DNA from: Parvularcula sp.
Lineage (GTDB): Bacteria > Pseudomonadota > Alphaproteobacteria > Caulobacterales > Parvularculaceae
DNA length: 64,000 nucleotides
Assembly (NCBI GenBank): GCA_002704915.1
Contig: PAIP01000068.1
Location: 1 to 64,000 of the forward strand
Direction: 5' to 3'
Shown: positions 43,515 through 52,928 of the stretch, in pieces
How the letters are laid out: each line of letters begins with the position of its first letter
How positions within the stretch are numbered: the first letter of the stretch is position 1
Notes under the pieces: generated by a model
Databases searched by the model: none
What the model saw: the letters and a program-made list of their open reading frames with translations, nothing else
What the model was told of the DNA's origin: nothing
Made by a program: the position numbers and the translations under genes

Positions 43515-45428
43515 CTATCCTCGCAAGGTCACCACATTCGATTCCATGCCCAGCGCCTCGCGGGCGCGCTCGACGATATGGGCGGCATTGAGACGCGCCT
43601 GATCGTACATTTTCGCCGGGCTGTCCTGGTCCTGGAAGACATCGGGCAGATGCATGGTGCGGATCTTGACGCCATTGTCGAGAAGACCGGTCTCCGCAAG
43701 GAAATGTAAGACGAACGCGCCGAAGCCGCCGCGCGACCCCTCCTCGACGGTCACCAGCACTTCGTGTTCCCGCACGAGGCGCATGATCAGATCGTGATCG
43801 AGAGGCTTGGCGAAACGGCCGTCGGCGACGGTCGTTGAAATGCCCTGCGCTTCGAGCGTATCCGCCGCTTTCAGCGCCTCCTGCAGCCGGCCGCCGAGCG
43901 CCAGCAGGGCGACTTTCGTTCCCTCGCGCATGATGCGGCCCTTGCCGATTTCGAGGATCTTGCCGTTTTCCGGCATATCGACGCCGACGCCCTCGCCCCG
44001 CGGATAACGGAACGCGATCGGGCCTTCGTCATAAGCCGCCGCGGTCGCGGTCATGTGGACGAGTTCGGCTTCGTCGCCCGCCGCCATGATCACCATGTTC
44101 GGAAGACAGCCGAGATAGGCGATGTCGAAGGAGCCGGCATGGGTGGAGCCGTCCGCCCCGACGAGGCCCGCACGGTCCATGGGGAAACGCACCGGCAGGT
44201 TCTGAATGGCGACGTCGTGAACGACCGAGTCATAGGCCCGCTGCAGGAAGGTCGAATAGATCGCCGCGAAAGGCCGGAGCCCGTCGGCGGCGAGCCCCGC
44301 CGCGAAAGTCACCGCATGCTGTTCGGCGATGCCCACATCGTAGCAGCGATCGGGAAACACATCGGCAAACATGTCGAGCGACGTGCCCGAGGGCATCGCC
44401 GCCGTAATGCCGATGATCCGGTCGTCTTTCTCCGCTTCCTTGATCAGGGATTTGGCGAAGACCTTCTGATAGGCGGGCGCATTGGGCGTGCCCTTCTGCT
44501 GCTTGCCGGAGACAACGTCGAACTTGGCGACGCCGTGATATTTGTCGGCGGATTCCTCCGCAGGCGGATAACCCGCGCCCTTGCGCGTCACAACATGCAC
44601 GAGCACCGGCCCGTCATCCATATCGCGGACGTTTTCAAGCACGGGAACAAGCTGATCGAGATTGTGGCCGTCGATGGGACCGACATAATAAAAGCCGAGT
44701 TCTTCGAAGAGCGTGCCGCCGGTGAACATGCCGCGGCCATATTCCTCGGCCTTTGCGAGCTGTTTGTAGATCGCTTTCGGCAGACGTTTCGCAAGCTGTT
44801 TCCCGAAAGTGCGGAAGCCTTGATAGACGCCGGAAGAAGAGGCGCGCGCGAGATAGGCGCTCATGGCGCCGACCGGCGGCGCAATCGACATGTCATTGTC
44901 GTTGAGGATCACGACCAGCTTCGAACCAAGGTGTCCGGCATTGTTGAGCCCTTCATAGGCCATGCCGCCGGACATTGAGCCGTCGCCGATGACGGCGATG
45001 GAGGTCGTCTCTTTTTTCAGATGCCGCGACGCCTCGGCGAAGCCGGTCGCGGCGGAAATCGAGGTCGCGGCGTGGGCTGCGCCAAAGGGATCGTATTCGC
45101 TTTCCGACCGCTTGGTGAACCCGGAGAGCCCGCCGCCCTGACGCAAAGTCCGGATCCGGTCGCGGCGCCCGGTGATGATTTTATGGGGGTAGCACTGATG
45201 GCCCACATCCCAGACGAGGCGATCGTCCGGGGTGTTGAAGACGTAATGGATCGCCGTCGTTAGCTCGACGACGCCAAGGCCGGAGCCCAGATGCCCGCCG
45301 GTGACGGACACCGCATCGATCATTTCCGCCCGCAATTCATCGGCGAACTGGCGCAGCTCGCTCTTGTCGAGCTTTCTCAGATCGGCGGGAAATTTGACGG
45401 TGTCGAGCAGCGGCGTTTCTACGGCCAT
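43515..45428 (-). CDS. dxs: 1-deoxy-D-xylulose-5-phosphate synthase
   Basis: A 637-residue thiamine-diphosphate enzyme making DXP from pyruvate and glyceraldehyde 3-phosphate, the first step of the MEP isoprenoid pathway. Signatures: [59 protein letters not shown] (ThDP), [15 protein letters not shown] (catalytic Glu), [25 protein letters not shown] and the C-terminal [22 protein letters not shown] before the ATG. Complete and normal length. Confidence 0.98.
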   Translation of the reverse strand: MAVETPLLDTVKFPADLRKLDKSELRQFADELRAEMIDAVSVTGGHLGSGLGVVELTTAIHYVFNTPDDRLVWDVGHQCYPHKIITGRRDRIRTLRQGGGLSGFTKRSESEYDPFGAAHAATSISAATGFAEASRHLKKETTSIAVIGDGSMSGGMAYEGLNNAGHLGSKLVVILNDNDMSIAPPVGAMSAYLARASSSGVYQGFRTFGKQLAKRLPKAIYKQLAKAEEYGRGMFTGGTLFEELGFYYVGPIDGHNLDQLVPVLENVRDMDDGPVLVHVVTRKGAGYPPAEESADKYHGVAKFDVVSGKQQKGTPNAPAYQKVFAKSLIKEAEKDDRIIGITAAMPSGTSLDMFADVFPDRCYDVGIAEQHAVTFAAGLAADGLRPFAAIYSTFLQRAYDSVVHDVAIQNLPVRFPMDRAGLVGADGSTHAGSFDIAYLGCLPNMVIMAAGDEAELVHMTATAAAYDEGPIAFRYPRGEGVGVDMPENGKILEIGKGRIMREGTKVALLALGGRLQEALKAADTLEAQGISTTVADGRFAKPLDHDLIMRLVREHEVLVTVEEGSRGGFGAFVLHFLAETGLLDNGVKIRTMHLPDVFQDQDSPAKMYDQARLNAAHIVERAREALGMESNVVTLRG

Positions 45429-45660
45429 GGGGAATCCCCTTTATTATTATCAGCAACTTAGCACATTAAGCCGACAAGCGCGGACCCTCTTGCGCTGCGC
45501 TGCGGCAAGGGGCCATTTCTAACGTCTTCCAAGGATTTCTCCACCCCCGCCATGGTGAAAAGAAGGCAAGCCCACGGCGATTTGACCGTCATTGTTGCCG
45601 AATGGGCGCGCCCGCCGCTAAGCTTTTCCGGGGTTTGGCGCTGAGGGCGCGAGAAGGACA

Positions 45661-46782
45661 ATGACTCGCTTTTTTCTAAAATTTGCAGGGCTGTGCGCGG
45701 CCGTCATTTTGCTTTGCGGCCAAGCAGCGGCGGAGGACCAAGCCTATCTTGAAGAATTCAGGGCCTATACATCCGCCCTGGACGAAGGAGACCTCGAAGC
45801 AGCCCTGCGACACGGCTATGCCGCGTGGCAGTCGGCAGAGGCGGAATTGGGCGATGACAAGCTCACGGCTATTCTCGCCTATAATTACGGTCAGCTCGCT
45901 ATCTACTCCGATCCATCAAAGGCTAACATCGCGCTGGCGCGGGCTAAAGAGCTCGCCGGTGCGGGCCTTGCCGATCTGCCCAAGACGGAGCTTGAACTTT
46001 ATCTCGCTTACACGGCTTTCAAGCTGGATGAGGACAGCCGCCGCGCAGGGAACGCTCTGCGCGATATGCTTGAACAGCTTGTCGATAATAACGCGCCGCC
46101 AAATCGCGATACGGCGACTATGTGGTACGAGCTGGCGTCGGCGGATATGAAAAACAAACGATACCGCGACGCCCGGGAAAGCGCGTCGCGGGCTGAAGCG
46201 ATGATCGCCGCTGTCTTTCCCGACAATTACCGCACGCGCGCGGCGGCGATAATGTTTCAGGGCGTAAGCTTGCTTGCGCCCATGCCGCGCAAAGAGAGAA
46301 CGATTATCCAGGCGATCGAGAAATTTCAGGAAGCAGTCCTCTTATTTCCACCGCAGGAAAGCATAGAAAATTTCGACGGCATTCTCGCCCAGATCTTCGC
46401 CTGGCAGGCCGCGGCAAAAGCCGTATATCTGTCAAATGATTTTAGCCGCAGACGGCTTCCGGAAGGAACCTCTGAATTCGACTTGTTTGAGGGCGAGCAC
46501 CTGTCCTTTGAACAGTGCGGCGGCGCCTGGGCTGAGCGGGAACCGCCCAACTATCCTCGCCGGGAACTGTTTCGCGGCTATGTGGGCGCGGTCCTCATCG
46601 GCTTTAATTTCGCCGATGATACAAACCTTCACGATGTGCGCATTCTTGCGGAAGTCCCTGAGAGAAGTTTTGGCGACGCCGTTCTGGAAGAAGTCAGCAA
46701 CTGGAAACTAACCGCGCCGCTCCCCGATGATGCTCGTTGCCGGAAAAACAAGATGACATGGGTCACCTTTGTCATTGACTAG
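45661..46782 (+). CDS. Exported protein with TPR-like region and TonB-C-like end
   Basis: A 373-residue protein: signal peptide (MTRFFLKFAGLCAAVILLCGQAAAED), a helical repeat region (about 30-250) with TPR-like spacing, and a C-terminal domain RGYVGAVLIGFNFADDTNLHDVRILAEVPERSFGDAVLEEVSNWKL that matches the TonB C-terminal fold (GxVxxxF-x-x-x-G-x-x-x-V-x-x-x-S-x-x-F-x-x-x-A-x-x-x-x-x-x-W). Such proteins are periplasmic, lack a TonB membrane anchor and have no assigned role. Upstream of feoA on the same strand, but a 97-bp gap with a promoter-like region separates them. Confidence 0.8.
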   Translation: MTRFFLKFAGLCAAVILLCGQAAAEDQAYLEEFRAYTSALDEGDLEAALRHGYAAWQSAEAELGDDKLTAILAYNYGQLAIYSDPSKANIALARAKELAGAGLADLPKTELELYLAYTAFKLDEDSRRAGNALRDMLEQLVDNNAPPNRDTATMWYELASADMKNKRYRDARESASRAEAMIAAVFPDNYRTRAAAIMFQGVSLLAPMPRKERTIIQAIEKFQEAVLLFPPQESIENFDGILAQIFAWQAAAKAVYLSNDFSRRRLPEGTSEFDLFEGEHLSFEQCGGAWAEREPPNYPRRELFRGYVGAVLIGFNFADDTNLHDVRILAEVPERSFGDAVLEEVSNWKLTAPLPDDARCRKNKMTWVTFVID

Positions 46783-46814
46783 GCCACGCCCCACGCCAAT
46801 CCGCCGCAGGGCCT

Positions 46815-46828
46815 AAGGGATATCCCTT
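46815..46828. promoter_or_regulatory. 14-bp perfect palindrome upstream of feoA
   Basis: AAGGGATATCCCTT is a perfect palindrome three bases from the Fur-like box at 46831. It may be a second operator. Confidence 0.4.
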
Positions 46829-46830
46829 AT

Positions 46831-46845
46831 TGCAAGCCATTCGCA
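46831..46845. promoter_or_regulatory. Fur-type box upstream of feoAB
   Basis: TGCAAGCCATTCGCA matches the alphaproteobacterial Fur/Mur consensus TGCAAAT-N-ATTTGCA at 11 of 14 defined positions, 35 bases before the feoA start. Position before an Fe(II) uptake operon supports iron-dependent repression. Confidence 0.55.
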
Positions 46846-46879
46846 AAGAGCCGACACAGGCGGTTCCTGAGGGAACGCC

Positions 46880-47110
46880 ATGCAGCTCAGTCAAATGAAA
46901 AAAGGAGCCGTTGGCCGGGTGACGGGGATCAGCGCCGCCGACCCGCTGATCGAGGCAAAGCTGCGCGAAATCGGTTTCGCCGAAAACGACGCTGTGGAGC
47001 TCGCGCATACGGGCCCTCTGGCGAAGACGCCCCTTTGCGTTCGCCTGAACCGAACGCTGATCGCACTCCGGGCCGATGAGGCGCAGGCGATTGAGGTGGA
47101 ACTCGATTGA
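46880..47110 (+). CDS. feoA: Ferrous iron transport protein A
   Basis: A 76-residue SH3-fold protein that assists FeoB. Features: LSQMKKGAVGRVTGIS, IEAKLREIGFAENDAVELAHTGPL and VRLNRTLIALRADEAQAIEVEL (in parts). GAGGGA ribosome site. Its stop codon overlaps the feoB start by one base. Confidence 0.95.
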   Translation: MQLSQMKKGAVGRVTGISAADPLIEAKLREIGFAENDAVELAHTGPLAKTPLCVRLNRTLIALRADEAQAIEVELD

Positions 47111-48957
47111 TGACCGCCGCCAGCCTCGCTCCTATTCGCATCGCCCTTGTCGGCGCGCCCAATTGCGGCAAGTCCACCCTGTTCAACGGGCTCACCGGCG
47201 GGCGCGCCAAGGTCGCCAACTACCCGGGCGCCACGGTGGAGACCCGCCACGGCCGCTTCACGACGCCGGGCGGGTGCAGCGTCGACCTCATCGACCTGCC
47301 CGGATTTTACGGCATGGCGCCCCGCTCCCTCGACGAACGCCTTGCGCTCGAAACGGTCCTCGGCAAGCTCGATACGGCGCCGGAGCTGATCCTCGCGCTG
47401 GTGGACGCCGCCAATCTGCGCACGCATCTCCAGTCCATCCTGCAATTACGCGCTATAGGCGCGCCCATGATCGTCGTCCTCAACATGTTCGATCTCGCGA
47501 CGCGCGACGGGCTTGAGATCGACATCGAAAAGCTCGAACGGGAGCTGGGCCTGCCCGTTGTTACTGCGAACGCCACGCGCAAGGCCGGCCGCGAAGCCCT
47601 GCTTGCCAAACTCGACGACGCCCTGGCGCATAAGGAGATTGCGGCCCCGCCCCAAGGCCCGTTCCCGGCGCCGGAAGAGATCCGCGCTCATCAGAGCGAA
47701 GCGCGCCGCATCGCGGGCGCCGCCATTGCATATGAGCCGCCCTTCAACCGCGCGACACGCGCCATCGACCGTATTGTTCTCCACCCCGTCGCCGGGCCGT
47801 TCATTCTCGCCGCGCTGCTCTTTTTCATGTTTCAGATGGTCTACACTTGGTCGGCGGGTCCGGTGGACATGCTCGACGCCGGCGCCGCGTCGCTCGGCGA
47901 CTTCGCAGCGGCGCATCTGCCGGCGGGATGGCTGCACAATCTCATTGTCGACGGCGTCATCGCCGGTGTCGGCAGCGTCGTTGTCTTCCTGCCGCAGATC
48001 CTGATTCTTTTTACGTTCATCCTCTTGCTGGAAGCGTCCGGTTACATGGCGCGCGCGGCGTTTTTGATGGATGAACTTATGTATCGTTTCGGCCTCAACG
48101 GCCGCGCCTTCATTCCCCTGTTGTCGAGTTTCGCCTGCGCCATTCCGGGCATCATGGCCTCGCGCGTCATCGAGAATGACCGCGACCGGCTGACCACTAT
48201 CCTTATCGCGCCCCTCATGACCTGTTCGGCGCGGCTGCCGGTTTACGCGCTGATCATCGGCGCATTCATTCCGGAAGAGAGCGTCGGCCCGTTCAACCTG
48301 CAGGGGCTCGTTCTTTTCGCCCTTTACATCGCCGGGGTCATCAGCGCGGTGAGCATTGCTTTCATCTTTAAACGGACGATTGCAAAAGCGCGCTCGCAGC
48401 CTTTGATCCTGGAGCTGCCCACCTACAAGCTGCCCAACGCCAAGGATTTCTTCATCAGCCTTTGGATGCGCGCCTCCGCATTCCTCAAACGCGCCGGCAC
48501 GGTGATCCTCGCCACCTCGGTCATTCTGTGGTTTCTCGCCGCCTATCCGGCTTCGGCGACAACGCTGAAGGAAAGTTTCGCGGGCCGCATTGGCGGCCTT
48601 ATCGAACCCCTGCTCGCACCGATCGGTTTCAATCTCGAAATCGCCATTGCTCTGGTCCCCGGCATGGCGGCGCGCGAAGTCGCGGTCGGCGCCCTCGGCA
48701 CGGTTTACGCCATTCATGGCGGGCCGGAGAATGCGCAAGGCCTTTCCGAAACCCTGCAATCGGCCTGGAGCCTGCCGACCGCCCTCGCCTTTCTCGCCTG
48801 GTATGTGTTCGCGCCGCAATGTTTCGCGACCCTGGCGACCATCCGGCGGGAGACCGGCTCCTGGAAATGGGCCGGCTTCGCCCTCGGCTATCTTTTCACG
48901 CTGGCTTATCTCGGCGCGGGCCTCACCTACTGGATCAGCCGCGCCGCGGGGCTTTGA
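47110..48957 (+). CDS. feoB: Ferrous iron transport protein B
   Basis: A 615-residue Fe(II) transporter: cytosolic G domain (G1 GAPNCGKST at residues 15-23, G3 DLPGFYG, G4 NMFD), a guanine-dissociation-inhibitor-like helical section, then a membrane domain with two Gate motifs, LSSFACAIPGIMASRVI and VPGMAAREVAVGAL. Shorter than the roughly 770-residue E. coli FeoB, mainly by compact linkers and the C-terminus. The ATG at 47110 is used over a TTG at 47107. No feoC follows. A Fur-like box precedes the operon. Confidence 0.97.
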   Translation: MTAASLAPIRIALVGAPNCGKSTLFNGLTGGRAKVANYPGATVETRHGRFTTPGGCSVDLIDLPGFYGMAPRSLDERLALETVLGKLDTAPELILALVDAANLRTHLQSILQLRAIGAPMIVVLNMFDLATRDGLEIDIEKLERELGLPVVTANATRKAGREALLAKLDDALAHKEIAAPPQGPFPAPEEIRAHQSEARRIAGAAIAYEPPFNRATRAIDRIVLHPVAGPFILAALLFFMFQMVYTWSAGPVDMLDAGAASLGDFAAAHLPAGWLHNLIVDGVIAGVGSVVVFLPQILILFTFILLLEASGYMARAAFLMDELMYRFGLNGRAFIPLLSSFACAIPGIMASRVIENDRDRLTTILIAPLMTCSARLPVYALIIGAFIPEESVGPFNLQGLVLFALYIAGVISAVSIAFIFKRTIAKARSQPLILELPTYKLPNAKDFFISLWMRASAFLKRAGTVILATSVILWFLAAYPASATTLKESFAGRIGGLIEPLLAPIGFNLEIAIALVPGMAAREVAVGALGTVYAIHGGPENAQGLSETLQSAWSLPTALAFLAWYVFAPQCFATLATIRRETGSWKWAGFALGYLFTLAYLGAGLTYWISRAAGL

Positions 48958-48974
48958 TCGCCCCATTGCGCAAG

Positions 48975-49020
48975 CCTTTATCCTGAGGAGGACCAAAGAT
49001 CCGTCTCGAAAGATCGAAGG
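48975..49020. repeat. Degenerate palindromic intergenic repeat
   Basis: The stretch with ATCCTGAGGAGG and, shortly after, GTCTCGAAAGATCGAAGG resembles the common alphaproteobacterial intergenic palindrome (TCATCCTGAGG... paired with ...CGTCTCGAAGGATG). The arms pair imperfectly. It lies between the convergent feoB and xseB genes. Confidence 0.5.
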
Positions 49021-49028
49021 CGTGTTGC

Positions 49029-49274
49029 CTATTCGAAGCTGGCTGTTTCGGTCTTCGGCTTTCCATCGGCGCCGACGACGATCTTTTCGATCTTTTCCTG
49101 CGCGGACTTCAGCGTCTTTTCGCAATGGGCCTTCAGAGCCGCGCCGCGCTCGTAAAGCGCGATGGATTCCTCCAGCGCCGCGCCGCCGCTTTCAAGCTTC
49201 TGGACGATCTCTTCGAGTTCGGCGAGCGCCTTTTCGAAGGAGAGGGAGGCAATATCATTGGGTGCTTTAGCCAT
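49029..49274 (-). CDS. xseB: Exodeoxyribonuclease VII small subunit
   Basis: An 81-residue XseB that assembles with XseA (6677-8245). The family pattern LSFEKALAELEEIVQKLESGGAALEESIALYERG, KAHCEKTLKSAQEKIEKIV is plain (parts shown). A short helical hairpin, normal length. In Alphaproteobacteria xseB often lies just upstream of dxs; here feoAB and the TPR/TonB-C-like gene lie between them, on the opposite strand. Confidence 0.95.
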   Translation of the reverse strand: MAKAPNDIASLSFEKALAELEEIVQKLESGGAALEESIALYERGAALKAHCEKTLKSAQEKIEKIVVGADGKPKTETASFE

Positions 49275-49353
49275 GGCCGCTGTTTAGCGGGGCCCGCCTG
49301 TTGGAGCAATAGCGGCCCTTGCTCCCGGGGCCAGAACCCGTGAGAAGAGGCCC

Positions 49354-50532
49354 GTGGAAAAATTCGACGTCATCATTATCGGCGCAGGGGCGGCCGGCTT
49401 CATGGGCGCCATCGAGGCGGGGCGCCGGGGCCGGCGCGTCGCCTTGCTCGATCATGCGGCGAAACCGGCGGAGAAAATCCGCATCTCCGGCGGCGGCCGC
49501 TGCAACTTCACCAATATCCATGCGGGGCCGAAAAACTATCTCTCCGCAAACCCGCATTTCTGCGTCTCGGCGCTAAAGCGCTATGCGGCCGCCGATTTCA
49601 TCGCCCGGGTCGAGGCGCGGGGCATTCAATATCACGAGAAAACGCTGGGCCAGCTTTTCTGCGACGGCTCGTCGAAAGAGATCATCGACATGCTGCTCGA
49701 TGACGCGCGCGAAGCGGATGTCGATGTGCGGCTTTCCACGTCCGTAGAGCGCGTGGAAAAAACCGCGGACGGATTTTCGCTGGAAACTAACAATGGCGCC
49801 CTCGCCTGTTCCTCGCTTGTCGTCGCCACAGGCGGCAAATCGATCCCGAAAATGGGGGCGAGCGATTTCGCCTATCGCATCGCGCGCCAATTCGGCCTTG
49901 CGATCGTCGAGCCGCGCCCGGCCCTCGTTCCCCTCACCTTCTCCGCCGGCACGCTCGAAGAAACGGCGCCGCTTTCCGGCGTCAGCACGGAGGCGATTGT
50001 CTCTTGCAAGGGAACGTCGTTTCGCGAGGCGCTGCTCTTCACCCATCGCGGCCTGTCGGGCCCTGCGATTTTGCAGATCTCTTCCTATTGGCGCGAGGGC
50101 GATGAAATCATCGTGGGCCTCGCGCCGGATGTCGATGTGCTGGCGCGCCTCAAAGACGCGCGCCAGACAAAAGGAAAACTCGCGCCGCAAACGGTTCTGT
50201 CGGACTTCCTGCCGAAACGCCTCGCCGACTGGGTCGCCTCTCGTACCGATGCAACGGGACGCATCGGCGACTACAATGATGCGCGGCTGAAAGCCCTTGC
50301 CGCGGCGGTGAAAGACTGGCGCGTGAAACCGGCGGGTTCGGAAGGCTGGCGCACGGCGGAAGTGACCCTCGGCGGCGTCGATACGAACGCGCTGTCATCA
50401 AAGACCATGGAAGTCAAAACCGTCCCCGGCCTTTATATCATCGGCGAGGCCGTCGATGTCACCGGCTGGCTCGGCGGCTATAATTTCCAGTGGGCGTGGT
50501 CGAGCGGTTGGGCGGCTGGGCAGGTTGTGTGA
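49354..50532 (+). CDS. HI0933/YhiN family FAD-dependent oxidoreductase
   Basis: A 392-residue flavoprotein: VIIIGAGAAGFMGAIEAGRRGRRV (Rossmann), KIRISGGGRCNFTN (family signature), HEKTLGQLFCDGSSKEIIDML, ATGGKSIPKMGASDFAYRIARQFG and the C-terminal GLYIIGEAVDVTGWLGGYNFQWAWSSGWAAGQ (in parts). Widespread but of uncertain reaction. Starts at a GTG with AGAAGAGG upstream. Confidence 0.93.
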   Translation: MEKFDVIIIGAGAAGFMGAIEAGRRGRRVALLDHAAKPAEKIRISGGGRCNFTNIHAGPKNYLSANPHFCVSALKRYAAADFIARVEARGIQYHEKTLGQLFCDGSSKEIIDMLLDDAREADVDVRLSTSVERVEKTADGFSLETNNGALACSSLVVATGGKSIPKMGASDFAYRIARQFGLAIVEPRPALVPLTFSAGTLEETAPLSGVSTEAIVSCKGTSFREALLFTHRGLSGPAILQISSYWREGDEIIVGLAPDVDVLARLKDARQTKGKLAPQTVLSDFLPKRLADWVASRTDATGRIGDYNDARLKALAAAVKDWRVKPAGSEGWRTAEVTLGGVDTNALSSKTMEVKTVPGLYIIGEAVDVTGWLGGYNFQWAWSSGWAAGQVV

Positions 50533-50537
50533 ACATC

Positions 50538-50981
50538 ATGAAGATCGAGATTATAAAGGGCGAGAAACACGACGACATCCGCATCACCCGCGACGACGGC
50601 TCCACCGCACACACGACCTTTCCAAAGAAAGGTCTGTTTCCGCACGACGCCGTGCATGTCGTAGTCGAGGAGGAACTCAACCTCAAAAACGCCTTCTGGG
50701 GCATGATCGCGCAAGGCAAACACCCTGAGGACATTCAGAAACTCGCGAAGGAAGCAGGCCACGCTAGCGCCAAACGGGCGCGCGAACCGGAACCGTCGAT
50801 CATCGAACTCCTTCAGGCGGAACGCATCGTCGAATGTTTCGAGGCCGAGCTTTGGGGCGCGCCCGCCGATCTTGAAACCTTGCAAGGAATCGTCGACGCC
50901 GCCTGCGCCAGTTCCTGCGTGCCGGCGATCAAGCTGGAAAAAAAATTGTCGCTAAAATCCGGGCCGACCTCTCCGATCTGA
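50538..50981 (+). CDS. Uncharacterised alphaproteobacterial protein
   Basis: A 147-residue soluble protein. It begins MKIEIIKGEKHDDIRITRDDGS, has an FPKKGLFPHDAVHVVVEEELNLKNAFWGMI block and then charged helices. The pattern FPKKGLFPHDAVHVVVE resembles a family of small hypothetical proteins in Proteobacteria; no function is known. Six bases after the flavoprotein stop, so it is probably co-transcribed. Confidence 0.75.
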   Translation: MKIEIIKGEKHDDIRITRDDGSTAHTTFPKKGLFPHDAVHVVVEEELNLKNAFWGMIAQGKHPEDIQKLAKEAGHASAKRAREPEPSIIELLQAERIVECFEAELWGAPADLETLQGIVDAACASSCVPAIKLEKKLSLKSGPTSPI

Positions 50982-51188
50982 GCAAGAATTGGATCCCGGC
51001 ACCCTTTGGCAAGACTATTTGCTTTCAGTGGATAAAATAGAACATTTTGTGGGATTCGGACCAATGGAAGAAAAGTTGCCAAATGGCATTCCAGTATATA
51101 ACCTGAATAACACTATATCATGATTTTCTGTTTCCCTTAGCGCCTAGTTGCCCTCAGTATTCAATCAGAGCGTGACTGTGGCTTAGCA

Positions 51189-52211
51189 ATGAGGCAGCGC
51201 ATTCTGTTTGCGGAAAAGACCAAAGAAGTGACCTTTTCTGGACGCTTTTTTTCTGCTGTGACAATTATTGGCGCGGTAATGATGACAATTGGTCTCGTCT
51301 TCATGATCGGCGATGCGTATCAATCAATTCGCTTGGCTACAAATTACAAGCTCGCCCAAACAATCATTACCGAATGTGAATGCCAAATGTCTGCAACAGT
51401 TGGACGTGAAGGCTTAGTGCTTAGATCATCGTATTTTTATTTACAGCCGGAGAACGTCACAGGAAAAATCGAAATGAGAACGGGTGCGGAGTTAATTCCA
51501 AAAGGTGAAAGACTCATTCCTGGAAACTGTGCTCAAGATGGCTTCTCAAAAAATTATCGACCGACAAAAAACTGGTGCTCTTTATTGGGCGATACAGTCA
51601 GCGTTTACTATTACGGCAAGAGCGAGAAAGTCGTGCTCAACCAAGGAGGCGTAATAAAGTCGGTCTTAATGAGCGCTTCGGGACTCTCTTTCTTTTTGCT
51701 GCTTGTATACGGGATATTTATAGCTGCCCCTGCGCTCGCGATAATAAGTTTAGCAGGTCGCTTATTTCAGTCGGGCATTAATGAGATTACAGGAGAAAGC
51801 ATAAAACTGTGGCGAGATCCTAAAACGTCCTTCCTAGAAAGAATCAATGGTTCGGCATTGCCTGTATTAATTCTGATAATGTCTTCCAGCTTCATCATTT
51901 TGGCTGGCGCGGCTCTGCTCCAATCGTTGATTCACTTTGATGTCCCAAATAGATTCATTTCCGGCATATACTCTATCGTTGGATTTGTTGGCATAATTCT
52001 TGGTCCGGCTGTTATTTTACAGCTTTTCAAATATCTTCATAGCGACAAGAATGAATGGTTTAACCTCTTTCGAAATTTGATTGCGGTTGGCGTCCTTCTT
52101 CGCCTGGTGACAAATGCATTCGCTTTCACTTTCTTGAGTGATAACGCACACCCCCCTGTTTCGGGTGTGCTGCAATACATGTTTGAGTTTCTCAAAGCGC
52201 CATTAACATGA
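51189..52211 (+). CDS. AT-rich orphan membrane protein
   Basis: A 340-residue protein with about five membrane helices: one near residues 22-45, one or two at 160-195, then three at 225-255, 265-290 and 300-320. Between the first two is an external domain with four to five Cys (ECECQM, GNCAQDG, NWCSLL) suited to disulfides. Base composition is clearly AT-richer than all neighbours, and codon use (AAA, ATA, TTA, AGA) is foreign, implying recent transfer. It is flanked by an AT-rich 200-bp leader. No family recognised. Confidence 0.7.
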   Translation: MRQRILFAEKTKEVTFSGRFFSAVTIIGAVMMTIGLVFMIGDAYQSIRLATNYKLAQTIITECECQMSATVGREGLVLRSSYFYLQPENVTGKIEMRTGAELIPKGERLIPGNCAQDGFSKNYRPTKNWCSLLGDTVSVYYYGKSEKVVLNQGGVIKSVLMSASGLSFFLLLVYGIFIAAPALAIISLAGRLFQSGINEITGESIKLWRDPKTSFLERINGSALPVLILIMSSSFIILAGAALLQSLIHFDVPNRFISGIYSIVGFVGIILGPAVILQLFKYLHSDKNEWFNLFRNLIAVGVLLRLVTNAFAFTFLSDNAHPPVSGVLQYMFEFLKAPLT

Positions 52212-52273
52212 AGTGAGCGTAAGCATTTGCGCTCGTCAAAATATATCCTTCAAATACCTGCCTAGACCTGCTT

Positions 52274-52888
52274 CTACTCCGCCGCGGCCGCCGCGCCCAC
52301 GGCGCTTTTCTCGCCCGCGGGTTCGTAGATGCGCCAGGACCAGTAGTGATTGCCGCCGTCGCGCTCGGTGCGGACCCAGCCGTCGCGGCGCAGGCGCCGG
52401 TCGATCATCCAGTTGAGATAGCCATGGGCGCAGAGGAGGACGTCGCCCTTCGCGGCCTGCGCCTCAAGACGCGAGACGATTTCGGCCACCCGGCCCCAGG
52501 TTTCGCGGTGATGCTCGACGCCCGGCGGCGCATAGCCGAGGCTCCACATGACGCGGGAGACGACGCCCCACTGGCCGGGACGCAGCTTTATGAAATCGGG
52601 CCAGGGCGGCGGCGGCAGGGGCGCCTCCACAAACATCGGGTCGGCGGGAACGTCGCGGGCCCCGCCCGTCGCCTGCGCCGCGGTTTCGATGGCGCGCGGC
52701 AGGGTGGAGGAGAGAACGGTTTTCGCCCCGCGGGCGAGCGCGATAAGCCCGTCCGGCGGGCGCTCATCGGGGTGGAGGCCGCTTTCATCGTAACGCGCCC
52801 ACCAGTCGCCATATTCCCGCGCCGTGATGGTCACGTCGCGCGAAAGGTTGGGACGCCCATGGCGTGCGGTGATGATGCGGCCGGTCAT
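52274..52888 (-). CDS. Histidine phosphatase family protein
   Basis: A 204-residue phosphoglycerate-mutase-like phosphatase. Catalytic ARHGRPNLSR (R-H-G), STLPRAIETAA (second Arg), and CAHGYLNWMIDR (second His). Start placed at MTGRIITARHG. The substrate is unknown. It lies 40 bp downstream of the HDAC-like gene on the same strand and may be co-transcribed with it. Confidence 0.88.
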   Translation of the reverse strand: MTGRIITARHGRPNLSRDVTITAREYGDWWARYDESGLHPDERPPDGLIALARGAKTVLSSTLPRAIETAAQATGGARDVPADPMFVEAPLPPPPWPDFIKLRPGQWGVVSRVMWSLGYAPPGVEHHRETWGRVAEIVSRLEAQAAKGDVLLCAHGYLNWMIDRRLRRDGWVRTERDGGNHYWSWRIYEPAGEKSAVGAAAAAE

Positions 52889-52928
52889 GGCGATACTGCT
52901 TTGCCCCGTCATCCTTATGACGCGGTTT

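Noticed and set aside
47446-49125. 559-codon open frame antisense to feoB
   Set aside because: Shadow of a GC-rich gene: highly charged Arg/Asp/Glu-rich product without domain similarity, while feoB on the other strand is unmistakable.
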